Shown one piece after another: positions 13,774 to 26,220 of a stretch of 64,000 nt of DNA. Source of the stretch: Cranoglanis bouderius (Eukaryota > Chordata > Actinopteri > Siluriformes > Cranoglanididae). The notes under the pieces were generated by a model, which saw nothing but the letters and a program-made list of their open reading frames with translations, was not told the origin of the DNA and made no database searches. Both the position numbers and the translations under genes were made by a program. The DNA is taken from NCBI GenBank assembly GCA_023630585.1, contig CM042558.1, positions 11,541,800-11,605,799 of the forward strand, read 5' to 3'. The number at the start of each line of letters is the position of its first letter. Position 1 is the stretch's first letter.

Positions 13774-14691
13774 GAGTGCCCTCCACTAATATTGGCACCC
13801 TTGGTAAATATGAGCAAAGAAGGCTGTAAAAAATTGTCTTTATTGTTTAACCTTTTGAGATTTTGTTCAAAACATTCACAAAAATACTCTGCTCTCATGG
13901 ATATCAAACAATTGCAAACACAACACAGGTTTATCCAAAAAATATCTTTGTTAAAAATACTTGGTGCTACCTCCCTTGGCCAAGATAACAGCTCTGAGTC
14001 TTCTCCTATAATGCCTGACGAGGTTGGAGAATACATGGCAAGGGATGTGAGACCATTCCTCCATACAGAATCTCTCCAGATCCTTCAAATTTCGAGGTCC
14101 ACGCTGGTGGACTCTTCCTCTTCACCCCACAGGTTTTCTATGGCTTTCAAGTCAGGGGACTGGGATGGCCATGGCAGGTTTTGGATCACTGTCCTGCTGG
14201 AAGATCCAACAACGGCCCATTTTAAGCTTTCTGGCAGAGGCAGTCAGGTTTTCATTTCACTTTTGCCACACATCACAGCTATATTCCTTGGTCTTACCCA
14301 TTGTTATGAATGACTAAAGGAATTTGGCCTATGTGTTACCTCATATTTATACCCTTGTGAAACAGGAAGTCATGGTTGAACAATTTCCTGTTCCTAGTCA
14401 ACCAGATGCGCTAAAAAAATATTTAAATATCAGTGGGAATATACTTTAAATATAATTTTCTCATATGAATTCATAGCTGTGCCAATAATTCTTGCACACC
14501 TATATTTAACAAAGTTTTTTTTTGTTGTTGATAAACCTGTGTTTTGTTTGCAATTGTTTGATATCCATGAGAGCAGAGTATTTTTGTGAATTTTTTTAAC
14601 AAAAGATCAAAAGGTTAAACAATAAAGACAATTTTTCATAGCCTTCTTTGCTCATATTTACCAAGGGTGCCAATATTAGTGGAGGGCACAG
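13774..14691 (-). mobile_element. Tc1-like element, family B, internally deleted
   Basis: The ends GAGTGCCCTCCACTAATATT and (reverse complement of the right end) CTGTGCCCTCCACTAATATT are long imperfect inverted repeats of about 190 bp, flanked by TA (13,772-13,773 and 14,692-14,693). Length is 918 bp. The minus strand keeps three separate pieces of transposase. Confidence 0.9.
13960..14301 (-). pseudogene. Tc1-like transposase collapsed by deletions, family B
   Basis: From ATG at 14,301 the minus strand reads MGKTKEYSCDVWQK, the usual N-terminus of one Tc1 group. After a stop it jumps to ENLTASARKLKMGRCWIFQQ and DSDPK (second catalytic Asp region), then by another deletion and shift to WPSQSPDLKAIENLWGE (catalytic Glu region), ending near SGIIGEDSELLSW. 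Nearly all of the DNA-binding domain and the middle of the catalytic core are lost. The order and spacing show one ancestral gene of roughly 340 codons reduced to about a third. It is inactive. Confidence 0.8.
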
Positions 14692-14843
14692 TAAGTGATA
14701 ACATGACCTACTTGTATTGCAGATGTTCCACAACATTAAATGTAGCTATAAAGTGATTTTTAAAAAAAAATAAAAAGTATTGCATGTAATACTTTAATTA
14801 ATGAACAATTGTAATTTATTGGCAATCTGATGATATAAGATAA

Positions 14844-14950
14844 ATAAAACAATTCGGGAAGTGTTGTTATATAATCAAAATCATCTTTGGGCCACGTCAC
14901 GTCACGCCGTTGTTGATTATTGTATCACAACACTTCCAGTCATGTTTTAT
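14844..14950. repeat. Imperfect 35-bp inverted repeat (snap-back)
   Basis: Arms 14,844-14,878 and 14,913-14,950 pair through GGAAGTGTTGTTATATAATC and GATTATTGTATCACAACACT, with a 34-base loop that holds the tandem CACGTCACGTCACG. It resembles the hairpin at 47,511-47,596. Confidence 0.7.
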
Positions 14951-16856
14951 TCAATACATAATGATTAACTGTAGTTCGTAACATATACATTAATGTATTC
15001 TTAAGGAGCAATTTAAAGGTGTTTTTATAGAACTTGAACTTATAGATATGTTCATTTTTGGATGCGACTAAAGTCAATCTGTCTCACTTTCCCTATATCT
15101 GCATGAATAATTGTGTTCATGAGTTGTTTTTTTGTTGTTGTTGCATTATTTGTACACATATTTATGCGTCTGTCTGTGTGAGTTAGTTGCATAGAGAAAG
15201 ATTGTGAGAGGCTGAGTCACCACTGATAAAACAAATATCCAATCCCCCTCAATGTGATCAATAATGCCAGATGGCCATAGACATATTGTGTATTGATTTT
15301 TACCACTGACCCTATGTCCCTGTAGTCTCTGCACTGTAATTCCCAGTTACAGTAAACATTTTCCATCTATCAGCTATATGAAAAGCCAATTTTAATTCCT
15401 CTTTCATATTTATATAAGCAAGGCGAATCAATGTGAAGAAAAAAAAAGCAAAACATTTTCAAAACATGTCCCTGCTTTTGTTCCAAAGAAATGATCCACA
15501 CCCTGTCCTCCATTCTCACAGGGAATCCCAGCAGCTCTTCACTTTTTCCTAACGTCACAACTCGGGAAGTGCTGGTCTCCCTCCAGATTCCAGGGTCGAA
15601 GGCTTCTCTGCTGTCCAACTTTTCCTCCCTGTGCTGACTCAGTCTGCCTCCTGGCAGTTCTGTTCTCTGTGGCACCGCACGTCAACAGTTGGCCATTTGG
15701 AAGACGAACAGCTTTAGAGCAGCAGTGGGAGGCTGAGGACGATGCGACAAACACTCAGTTGTGCTGATTCTCGAGCTGCGGCAAAACACAACACAATGAA
15801 AAAAGAAAGCAGACTTTAGAAGCAATTAGGAGAGATATTGGCTGGATCGGTTTAGACCCGAGGGAAGCATCGAGCCGTCAGCAGGTAGATACATGATATG
15901 ACTCCAAAATAAAACCACCTAAAACAAAGTGTACTGTAGTGTTGATCCCTGGGAAGCATTTAAAAAATGTGTTTGCGAATCAGAAGCCATATGTGACTTC
16001 TATGAGATAACACACCCTAAAATTCTGCAGTGATCCAGCTCATCCCCTTCTGCGTATATTTCCTTAATGCTGTAACAGATGTATAATTCCTCTAGTTGTG
16101 TGATTCACTAAAGCTGTATGCTATGAGACTTTCATCTAATTCCAGATTTTAGCAGGAAACACATTTGCTGTTTATGCGCCTCCATATTTCTATATTCAGG
16201 CACTGACTGCCAGTGTTTGTTTGCCCCTAGTGCATCAATTTGAATATAAGTAGCTGGTTATGCAGAGCAAGCAACCAGCTCAGAAATGCTCAATCAAATG
16301 CAATGGCAAGACCTTGCTAGTAAGACCTTTTATGGAACCGGGTGATTACCTTGGTGCACGAGGTTGGGAGTGATGATCAGTAAACCAGGGAAGATATATG
16401 TGAGTAAGCAACACTCACACTGAAAAGAAAAAAAAACCTTTTAAACAATTTTTGTGATTAAATGATTGCACTGATGCCTAACTGCCATTTAAGGTTGTTC
16501 TGTGAAATATAACATTGTAAGCTGTAAGGATTTAACAAAACAAGAATAGGTTATTCATACAGAACAGATGTTCTAAACAAACACAAAAACAGATATGAAT
16601 AGGAGTTGCACTACTGTATTTTTCTTTTCCTAAAAGAAAGCTTGCCAGAAAGGTTCACAGGGCATCTGTTTGAGACTAGAGGTTTGCATCAGGACTGGGA
16701 TCCTACAGGATGCAGCAAAAAAGTAATGCGAGTAGGAGGTTTTTCTTTTTCAGTGGTCAGATATGAAGGTTGTGGGACAAAGAAAGACCAAGAACTTACA
16801 CCATTCAATCAGTCACCATTAGTAACTCCCTCTCAGGGTTGCAATGGTTTAAATTA
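14951..16856. other. Mostly unique non-coding stretch
   Basis: No repeat family recognised. 15,480-15,780 is less AT-rich and has overlapping minus-strand frames of 71 and 101 codons without domains or clear splice signals. It could be a conserved non-coding element or a lost exon, but nothing in the sequence decides this. Confidence 0.35.
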
Positions 16857-18190
16857 CAACCCCAATTCCACAAAAGTTGGGACGCTGTGTAAAATGTAAA
16901 TAAAAACAGAATGCAATGATTTGCAAATCTCATAAACCCATATGTTATTCACAATAGAACATAGAAAGCATATCAAATGCTTAAACTGAGTAAATGTACC
17001 ATTTTAAGAAAAAGAAATGAGGTAATTTTGAATTTGATGGTCGCAACACGTCTCAAAAAAGTTGGGACGGGGGCAACAAAAGGCTGGAAAAGTAAGTGTT
17101 ACTAAAAAGGTTAATTGGCAGGTTAATTGGCAACAGGTCAGTAACATGACTGGGTATAAAAAGAATATCTTAGAGAGACAGAGTCTTTCAGAATTAAAGA
17201 TGGGCAGAGGTTCACCAATCTGCAAAAAACTGCATCTACAATTTGTGGAACAATTTAAGAATAATGTTCCTCAACGTAAAATTGCAAAGACTATGAATAT
17301 CTCATCATCTACAGTACATAATATCATCAAAAAATTCAGAGAATCTGGAGGAATCTCTGTGCGCAAGGGACAAGGGTGAAAATCAATATTGCATGCCCGT
17401 GATCTTCAGGCCCTCAGGCAGCACTGCATTAAAACAGGCATGATTCTGTAATGGAAATCACTGCATGAGCTCAGAAACACCTCCAGAACCCATTGTCTGT
17501 GAACACATCCACATTGTGCTATCCACAAATGCTGGTTAAAGCTCTATCATGCAAAGAAGAAGCCATATGTGAACATCTTCTCTGGGCCAAAGCTCATTTG
17601 AAATAGACTGAGGCAAAGTGGAAAACTGTTTTGTGGTCAGACGAATCAAAATTTGAAATTCTTTTTGGAAACCATGGACGCCGCATCCTCTGGGCTAAAG
17701 AGTACTCAAGAGGAGAGGGACCATCCGGCTTTTTATCAGCGCTCAGTTCAAAAGCCTGCATCTCTGATGGTATGGGGGTGCATTAGTGCCTATAGAATGG
17801 GCAGCTTGCACATCTGGAAAGGCACCATCGATGCTGAAAGGTATATACAGGTTTTAGAGCAACATATGCTTCCATCCAGATTCCATCCCATCTTTACTTC
17901 TGAGAGACTCTGCCTCTCTAAGATACGTTTTATACCCAATCATGTTACTGACCTGTTGCCAATTAACCTAATTAGTTGCAAAATGTTCCTTCAGCTGTTT
18001 CTTTTTAGTAACACTTACATTTCCAGCCTTTTGTTGCCCCCATCCCAACTTTTTTGAAACATGTTGCGGCCATCAAATTCAAAATGACCTTATTTTTTCC
18101 TTAAAATGGTACATTTCCTCTGTTTAAACATTTGATATGTTTCCTATGCCCTCTTTACACAGCGTCCCAACTTTTTTGGAATTGGGGTTG
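16857..18190 (+). mobile_element. Tc1-like element, family A, copy 2 with extended inverted repeats
   Basis: The element is flanked by TA (16,855-16,856 and 18,191-18,192) and has the same tips as copy 1. Length is 1,334 bp. The right arm 17,887-18,190 is the reverse complement of 16,857-17,214, about 100 bp beyond the normal terminal repeat and up to the transposase start. It replaces the 3' half of the gene. One segment of the right arm is deleted near 18,148. Confidence 0.92.
17200..17886 (+). pseudogene. Tc1-like transposase, family A, 3' truncated
   Basis: From ATG 17,200 it reads MGRGSPICKK and the helix-turn-helix NVPQRKIAKTMNISSSTVHN. It has a stop just after VRKGQG, then shifted pieces with HARDLQALRQHC, LLWAKAHLK and VLWSDESKFEILFGNHGRR (first catalytic Asp in WSDES). 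A second open part at 17,700-17,880 reads EERDHPAFYQRSVQKPAS, LMVWGCISAYRMGSLHIWKG and YIQVLEQHMLPSR. The gene then breaks where the second Asp (FQQDNAPxH) and the Glu (PDLSPIE) should follow, because antisense 5' sequence has been copied in. It is inactive. Confidence 0.88.
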
Positions 18191-18224
18191 TAAGCTACTA
18201 GATTTTTTATGTTTTGGGAAATAG

Positions 18225-18440
18225 TTGTTGTTCTTTCAGCTGCTCCTGTTAGGAGTCGTCACAGCGGATCATTAGTCCACATATTTGACAGTTTTTACGC
18301 CTTCCTGACACAACCCTCCCATTTTATCCGGGCTTGGGACTAGCACTGAGTTCAACCCCCAGTGGCTGGAGTTCCCTGCCTAGGAATTGAACCCAGGCAA
18401 CAGCAGTGAGAGCACAGGATCCTTAGCCACTAGACCACAT
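18225..18440 (-). repeat. tRNA-related fish repeat (second SINE-like family)
   Basis: Contains CAGCTGCTCCTGTTAGGAGT then CGTCACAGCGGATCAT, a common fish repeat start. The right end holds a B-box-like GAATTGAACCCAGG and GCCACTAGACCAC, a tRNA-like head read on the minus strand. It differs from the family at 10.3 kb. Confidence 0.55.
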
Positions 18441-18514
18441 GTTTTGTGAAATAGAACCAACTAAATTAATTGGAATATATTGTGGGAAGTTACAAACAAA
18501 ACAATAGTTGACAC

Positions 18515-18790
18515 CAGTTTTGAACTCAAGTGATGTAGCTGATGTCGAGGAAGTGTCAGAGCCAGAATTCACACACCATGCTGATTTTCTAGTGTTTTCC
18601 AGTGTTTCTGGGGGTTAGTCCAGTGTTTCATAGTGGTTGGGTTCAATAATAATATTTTTTTTTAAAAACAATGAAACAAACAAACAGTTTAGGCTGCACC
18701 CACTTCAGGTTTAAGTTAGAATACAGACACAGATATCGATGTTTGGAGCTATAAACAGATAAAGACACAGATATAGACACCCTAGTTAGC
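18515..18790 (+). repeat. Unclassified dispersed repeat, copy 2
   Basis: Matches 7,025-7,262 in two separated blocks: TGATGTAGCTGATGTCGAGG with GTGTCAGAGCCAGAATTCAC, and CAGACACAGATATCGATG. The middle differs by insertions. Confidence 0.6.
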
Positions 18791-18799
18791 AGATACTAT

Positions 18800-19767
18800 G
18801 ATATACCCAAAAATATGACATTCTTGCAAGTGTACATGATATACTTCGATGCTTTAATGACTTTATTTCCTCTAGATTATCAGAGCGATGTAATAGAACC
18901 TTTATATATTGTTGTCAAATGCTAATGTTGGTTCATTGAAAGGTCATTCGATTACAGCCAATGGAAAAGATGAATTCATAAGTACAATATTCTGTAATGG
19001 AGATTTTATCACCCATCGGTCTCTCTCAAGCAGCGTAAGCACATAATCATCATACTGCAGTTGGATCAACATGCAAAGAGAGAGAACACTTGCAAGATGG
19101 CTCTGTATGTCCCAATTCTCTCTTCTACTCCACACATGGAGGAGAGAGCCCTCTTCAAGACATGTTTGCTTGCTTTTTTCCCTTCCCCTCATTTTAGTCA
19201 TTTCCCTACACTGAGGACAGGCATCTTCTTTTGGGAATGATACCTCTTTTCTAAGCTTCCATACAGAAATAATTGTGTCAGACACGGCTGTGAGCATGTA
19301 TGAGAGTCAACATCCTTTGCCACCCATATTATTCACGTCTAGCTCCTCCCGAGATCGTTTGTGAAAGCACTGATGGAATACACTGGAGTAAATATCTGGA
19401 GGAAAGACTGCAGTTAATGGCCAGCGGATTCCTGGGGGAGTTCCCCCTTTTGATATACATGACTATGGATGTTTTATGAGAAATGTCGTAATGTTGACAT
19501 AGCTGAAAAATAGCTAAGTGACTGCAGCATGCAAACACAGCAATGCCACTGACAGGCTTATTAACATATAAAGGAGTTTGTGTGGGCCACCTAGTCTCCC
19601 AGTGGCAGATGCCGAAGAGGGTTGTTTTTACTTACCTCAGCAATATGTATCTAATACTTTGAGAAAGATATATTAAATGCTAATTTGTGTGCCTGTGTAC
19701 ATCCTTATGTGAATATTCATATGGATTCATGATCTTTTCAAGGTCCTCACAAGGACAGTAAGACAAA

Positions 19768-19809
<42 letters not shown>

Positions 19810-20610
19810 GTTTGTGCGTGCATATGTTGGTACGTATTGAATGGGGCTTGCTCTCCCTCAGCTGCAGTATCTTAAGCTTTGATACTGGCAGCTGTATGAA
19901 GAGCTGGAGCTCTACTAGTGTTTGATGTGAGCGCCCAGGCGCAGGAGTGTGTGCGTATGTGCATGTGTGTGTAGCCTGCATATTAATGACGAGTCAACGG
20001 TGCTCAGCGTGGGAGAGAGGGGGGAAAGGTCTAACACAGCCTACGTTAGTGATGTTACTCAAGAGACGCTCCGCAGCAACAGCAACACAATTTCACACTT
20101 TACTTGTTGAGGCAGAGGGATGGAGGTTTAAACATATCACAATTCCAGCCAAATGTTAATTCATACTCAGGGTATGGTGGTGTTTGCTTGGTTCTAGGCT
20201 GCTTATGTGGAAAGAAGGGTATTTGAGACTAAAATGGATCTAAAGTCTGAGTTTCAGTGTAGAGGTTTTGTGAATCCAGTACACTCCAGTATCTCCAATG
20301 GCATCTCACATTTAATAGAAATTCACAAAATGTATAGGAATTCTAACAATAAACAGATTTTGTTTTGGATATTTTATACCTATAACAATTGTGGGGTGGG
20401 TTTTCACCAAAATGGGTTTATCCATCTATAAAATACAGTATATTGAATCCTCTACATTATGAAAAAGATAAATATATTTATCCAGAATGACATAGAAATA
20501 TTTTAATTAACTTTCTAAACTTTCTGAAGAGATCATGTTAGGTAGGTAAGGAGCCATTTTAACAAACACGGATGAAAATAATTTTTCAGTCTGTCAAAAA
20601 AGACATTTTA
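18800..20610. other. Non-coding stretch with a (GT)15(GA)4 microsatellite
   Basis: The microsatellite is at 19,771-19,808. The rest is unique-looking, and its short frames carry no recognised domain. Confidence 0.5.
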
Positions 20611-20614
20611 AGTG

Positions 20615-20943
20615 CTAGTGTCACAAAATGGTGGAGACGGATATAAATGCAGGCTTTTAATGAAACAAAAGACCACCAAAAACAAACAAAGACAAAACAA
20701 GTATCACATGTAGAGAGAAACAAGGAAGCGTTAGAGAACCATGACACCAAACATACAGCTTAGCACACAAAACAGGGGTGCATCTCAATCAGCTCCCTAG
20801 TTCAGTAGTCAGGGCACTGATCAGGGAGTCAGCCATTTTAAGGGCTGTCTCAATCGAAAAATCCTTCCAGTCCACTGGAATATTCGTTCCCTAAAAAAAT
20901 CCCACTATGCACTGCAAAAACCAAGGCGCATTGATGGTCACTA
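20615..20943. repeat. Unclassified dispersed fish repeat fragments
   Basis: TCAGCTCCCTAGTTCAGTAG followed by TCAGGGCACTGATCAGGGAG, and then CCCACTATGCACTGCAAAAA, are blocks I know as a dispersed fish repeat. The block before it (GTCACAAAATGGTGGAGACG) may belong to another element. Boundaries are not defined on the left. On the right it stops at the TA where Tc1 family C inserted. Confidence 0.4.
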
Positions 20944-21996
20944 CAGGTGCATCCAAACAATTTGAATATCGTGGAAAAGTTCTTTGGAATTGTGGAACTT
21001 TCATATATTCTATTCATTACACATAAAGTGAAATATTTCAACCTTTTTTTTTTTTGTTTTAATCTTGATGATTATGACTTACAGCCCATGGAAATCAAAA
21101 ATCCAGTATCTCAGAATATTAGAATAACAAGTTTATAATACAGAAATGTTGACCTTCTGAAAAGTATGTTAATTCATGCACTCAATACTTGGTTGGGGCT
21201 CCTTTTGCATGTATTACTGCATCAATGCGGCATGACATGGAGGCAATCAGCCTGTGGCACTGTTGAGGCGTTTATGGAAGCCCAGGTTGCTTTGATTGCA
21301 GCCTTTAGGTCGTCTGTATCGTTGGGTCTGGTGTCTCTCATCTTCCTCTTGACAAAATTCAGGTCAGGTGAGATGGATGGACAATCAAGCACAGTAATTC
21401 CATAGTCAGCAAACCAGTTACTAGTACTAGCAGTTACACTGAGGGCAGTTGCCAAGTCCTTCTGGAAAAGGAAATCAGCATCTCCATAAAGCTTGTCAGC
21501 AAATGGAAGCATGAAGTGCTCTAAAATCTCCTGGTAGACGGCTGCATTGACTCTCAACTTGAGAAAACACAGTGGACCAACACCAACAGATGACATGGTA
21601 CCCCAAATCATCATTGACTGTGGAAACTTCACACTGGACTTCAAGCAACTTGGATTCTGTGAATCTCCACTCTTCCTCCAGACTCTGGGACCTTGATTTC
21701 CAAATGGAATGCAAAATTTACTTTAATGTGAAAAGAGGACTTTGGACCACTGAGCAACGGTGTTTTGAGTAAAAAGGTGTTTTGAGTTAATTAGCTGATT
21801 AGAGCTCTTCTCAGGTCGACACTGCTGTATTATAAATTCTTTATTCTAATATTTTTGAGATACTGGATGTTTTCCAGTATCTCATTTCCATGAGCTGTAA
21901 GCCGTAATGATTAAGATTAAAACAAATAAAGGCTTGAAATATTTCACTTTATTTGTAATGAATCTAGAATATATGAAAGTTCCACTTTTTGAATTA
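20944..21996 (-). mobile_element. Tc1-like element, family C, right end truncated
   Basis: The left tip CAGGTGCATCCAAACAATTT follows a TA (20,942-20,943). The right arm repeats the inner part of the inverted repeat (GAATATATGAAAGTTCCAC) but stops near 21,996, without the last ~40 bases and without a TA. The interior encodes transposase on the minus strand. Confidence 0.85.
21222..21760 (-). pseudogene. Tc1-like transposase, catalytic part, family C
   Basis: Minus-strand order: KFCIPFGNQGPRVWRKSGDS, LKSSVKFPQSMMIWGTMSSV, AAVYQEILEHFMLPFADKLY, then FLFQKDLATA where the second catalytic Asp lies (usual FQQDLAPAH). Then NWFADYGITVLDCPSISPDL, with NF instead of the NPIENLWG that carries the catalytic Glu, then VKRKMRDTRP and LKAAIKATWASI. 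The last part is in one 140-codon open frame (21,222-21,644). The Glu segment is deleted and the whole DNA-binding domain is missing. It is inactive. Confidence 0.88.
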
Positions 21997-22299
21997 ATGC
22001 CTTTCTTCGGCTTTCACCCACCTGCAAATGCAAAATGTCTCTTAACAGTTGATTTTTTAATCGAGGCACAGCAGAGCACCAGAGCTTTCAATAGAAGCAG
22101 ATGTTTCAGTCCAGTCACTTTGAGATTTTCGATGCTCCTCTGAATTCTTTCTTTTCTCCATCTCCACAAACTAGCTAGGTAGGTGCTTGTATCTGAACGT
22201 GAGAGGTTACCATAGACTCGTAAGTGGTTTGCCGTTGATTGGTATCATGACGTGCGGACAGCACTGCATATGTGCACTGGCTGGAACAGCTTTTCATTA

Positions 22300-22493
22300 A
22301 CTTGGGTAGGCTGTACAACAAAAGAATTGTAATTGACTTTGCATTTTCTGCAGGAAACTGACCTCTACTGATATGTCTAAGTTTTTAACTATGATATGTT
22401 GGTGAAGGATGATACACCTGGCGAGCCACATGATTTTTGTCAAAGAGCCACGTGTTGCTCACGAGCCATAGGTTACCGACCACTGCTCTAATG
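22300..22493. repeat. Possible hAT end
   Basis: The right end, read in reverse, is CAGTGGTCGGTAACCTATGG followed by CTCGTGAGC. This matches a common hAT terminal sequence of fish (CAGGGGTCGGCAACC). The next 8 bases CTCTAATG could be one target duplication. The partner end was not found, so only this terminus is claimed. Confidence 0.45.
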
Positions 22494-23534
<1,041 letters not shown>

Positions 23535-23891
23535 TCATTTTTAGAATTGTTGTACTCCTTCCAGTCTATATGGTTACCATGAAGACCTTGTGCTCATAAG
23601 AAACATGGTGATAGTTAGTTATCAGAGATTAACAAGCTACACCAGCCTGTGTTTTTGTGAGCTCGCCAAGCTTGTGCTTATCAAATAATATCTGCTGCCA
23701 AAATACATTTGACTAACTGAAACAGTGAGGAATATTCAGTGTTCAGAACAGCACAGGCTGCATTCCACTGTAGCTATAGTAACACTGCTTTCCAAACCCT
23801 TTCATTTCTTGTTGTGTTGTTGAATGGCTTGATTACAAATCATGAAAACATTCATTTGTTCAGTGGCATGTTACCAGAGTTACATTGTCTT

Positions 23892-23988
23892 TACTGTGTG
23901 TTGTTACCTGGATGATAACAAACAAGGGACTCAGCTATCACAAAACACAAAAAACAGTCATTGATCATCCAGGTAACAACACACAGTA
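23892..23988. repeat. Perfect 25-bp inverted repeat with 47-base loop
   Basis: Arms 23,892-23,916 (TACTGTGTGTTGTTACCTGG + ATGAT) and 23,964-23,988 are exact reverse complements. The loop is A-rich. No coding frame. It could be a small palindromic MITE, or an inverted duplication made by template switching. Confidence 0.9.
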
Positions 23989-23989
23989 T

Positions 23990-25173
23990 TAAGAATCAAG
24001 CGTTCATTTGTGTAAATTCAGTTATTATTGTGTTGTGTGGACTATATGTAAACATCTGTTATGTGAAATGGCTTATTCAGGGCAGCACTAAATAAAAAAC
24101 AAAGTGCAATTTTTATGGTCCCTCTTTTTTTATTATTAACATTTTGCAGATTCTGCAAGGCGTATGTAAACTTATAACCTCAACTGTAAGTCATGTCTTG
24201 TACAGTACTCTGTGTCTAGCGTTTGTATTCTGTTGTTGGTGCCATTGTACTTACTCATGTCATGTTCACGTTGGTGCCTTGCCTCACAAATCCTCGTTTT
24301 GTTTCTTGGTCTTTTGTCACTGTCATCTGCCTCCTCTACAATTCCGAGGCATTTCTATAGTTTTGGTCATCAGCATTAAATATTTTAGACCTGAATGTTA
24401 AGTGTTTGTTTATAACCACATTGGAAGAATCTTTTCTCTTACTCATCTTTTTTTACTCATAGTATTCCTACACATGTTCTATAGATTTACATTTCAATCT
24501 GTGTATTTAGAAAAAGTCCAAATTTATAAAACATTTAGAATTCAGTGAATCTAGATATGTATAATAATTTATATAGAAAGAGCTAAAAGATTGAGTTTTG
24601 CTCTGAGCCCATTAAGACGTTACTGAATGTGTATAGTGTATGAAACATAGTAGCACAATTCACTCTCTAGTCACTTTTCATGCTAAATATTTTTGCCTTA
24701 TTGCACCACCAAGACATCTCGTTCAACCGCAGAATTTGATTTACGTCACACAGAGAATGAACGTGCATTTTCAAGTTATTTTGTTGCTCTTGGCCTACTG
24801 TCAAGATTATATTTTGCACCCTGTGGGTAAATTTATAGTTATGGGTGCTGTAACGTCAAGCATCTCATTTTCAGTCTCACATACAGCATTTGCCAATAGA
24901 CCTGTCTGGAGGAATCAGAGCTGTACTGCAAGGCCTGTGGATGATAAAGCTGGATAAGTCTGGCACCAAATATACAGTAATCTGCTGTGAACCAGACAGA
25001 CAAGTCTGGAAGAACTGCTAGATGACATTTTGACATTCCACAGGATGGAATGTGTTGACGAGTTTCCACTAGGAAATTTTGTTTTACTGGACAAATTACT
25101 GCATGCAAACATTTAACAATTCATGAAATAAATAAATTCCTATGTTATACAATTTACTTGAACCAAAATAAAA

Positions 25174-25176
<3 letters not shown>
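23990..25176. other. Non-coding stretch
   Basis: Frames at 24,144-24,401, 24,640-24,957 and 24,839-25,108 have no recognised domain and overlap on opposite strands. No element boundaries were seen. Confidence 0.35.

Positions 25177-25211
<35 letters not shown>
25177..25211. repeat. Poly(A) run, 35 A
   Basis: 35 uninterrupted A. It could be a retroelement tail, but nothing upstream is recognisable as one. Confidence 0.95.
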
Positions 25212-25212
<1 letters not shown>

Positions 25213-25394
25213 AACATGATCTGAACTGATCATGATGACATGAACTGACCACATTTTTTATACTTTCATACATAATGTACTATACAGTACATACAGTTTG
25301 TACAAAGGAAAAACACATCAAGGCCTTGAAAGTCTGACTTTTTGGCACAAGTAAATTCATTTTATTTACATTCCATTCAATATATGTGGGAACT

Positions 25395-25505
25395 CCAAAA
25401 TATATTACTTAAATATTCATTAATTCATTCATTCATCTTCACCTTATCCTGGTCAGGGTCACGGTCAGGGGTGTTAGCTGGACTGTTAATCATCCAGGGC
25501 TGAGC
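25395..25505 (-). repeat. SINE-type repeat tail, minus strand
   Basis: TTCATTCATTCATCTTCACC and CCTGGTCAGGGTCACGGTCA are the reverse complement of the family tail (GATAAGCGGTTACTGAAGAT, GAATGAATGAA). Confidence 0.5.
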
Positions 25506-26139
25506 CCAGATTCTTTTCCATCAAAAATACTTTTAAGAACGTACTTCTATATAGACTGTTTTCATACTTTTTTTTCTTGCATGTGAGGGTTAATTGCTTA
25601 AAAAATTTGAAAATTGGACAAAAAGTCTGATTTATCATAAAACTGTGTTATCACTCTTTGCAGGACTACCAAAATGATAAAATAATAGACTAGGCTAGTC
25701 TGGTGTCGCTAACCAAGGGGAGGCACAACTAAGCTATCATTGTATGGGTTTAGCTTCTACAGTGCCATGCAAAGTATATTAGCTGTCCTTATGCTCTGCT
25801 CATATCACGTTCACATCACTTGGAACTCATATAGACATTTACACACCTTGATTTCCTGCTCAGCATTAGAGGATGTTAGTGTTTCAGTTTCAAACCCTTT
25901 GCTGGTTAAAATAAATAAATAAATAATCGGTGTATATAAATTTTTCCCTCACACTAACTTACTGTGTGAGCTAGCATTTGGCAGAATTGAGACCTGTAAG
26001 CCAATAAGACATGAGTACTTCCATGTATTTTGGTCTTGCGTCCATCCACTGAAAATAAAATGCAACACTCTGTTCATGAAGATACAAAATACACTGCTGT
26101 CTCCTTTTACTGATGTTCAGTTACGTAGTGACAAACCGC
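25506..26139. other. Non-coding stretch
   Basis: No family recognised. A short AAATAAATAAATAA run is at 25,910-25,926. Confidence 0.35.
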
Positions 26140-26220
26140 TCCAAGTGGAGAATTACTCAGGGCTAAAGAAAAAATCTTCGGGGCTACAGCCCCCAATGTC
26201 CAGGCCAGGTTACGCCCCTG
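26140..26220 (-). repeat. Possible transposon end (CAGGGGCGTAACCTGG)
   Basis: On the minus strand the block starts CAGGGGCGTAACCTGGCCTG and continues to GGGGCTGTAGCCCC, resembling a terminal motif of some fish hAT elements. The other end was not located. Confidence 0.35.

Noticed and set aside
13702..14313. 203-codon plus frame, the longest in the window
   Set aside because: It runs across the inverted repeat and the antisense of a Tc1 transposase. The recognisable motifs are on the other strand.
25177..25211. Processed pseudogene suggested by A35
   Set aside because: No exon-like or protein-like sequence is found upstream and no target duplication was seen.
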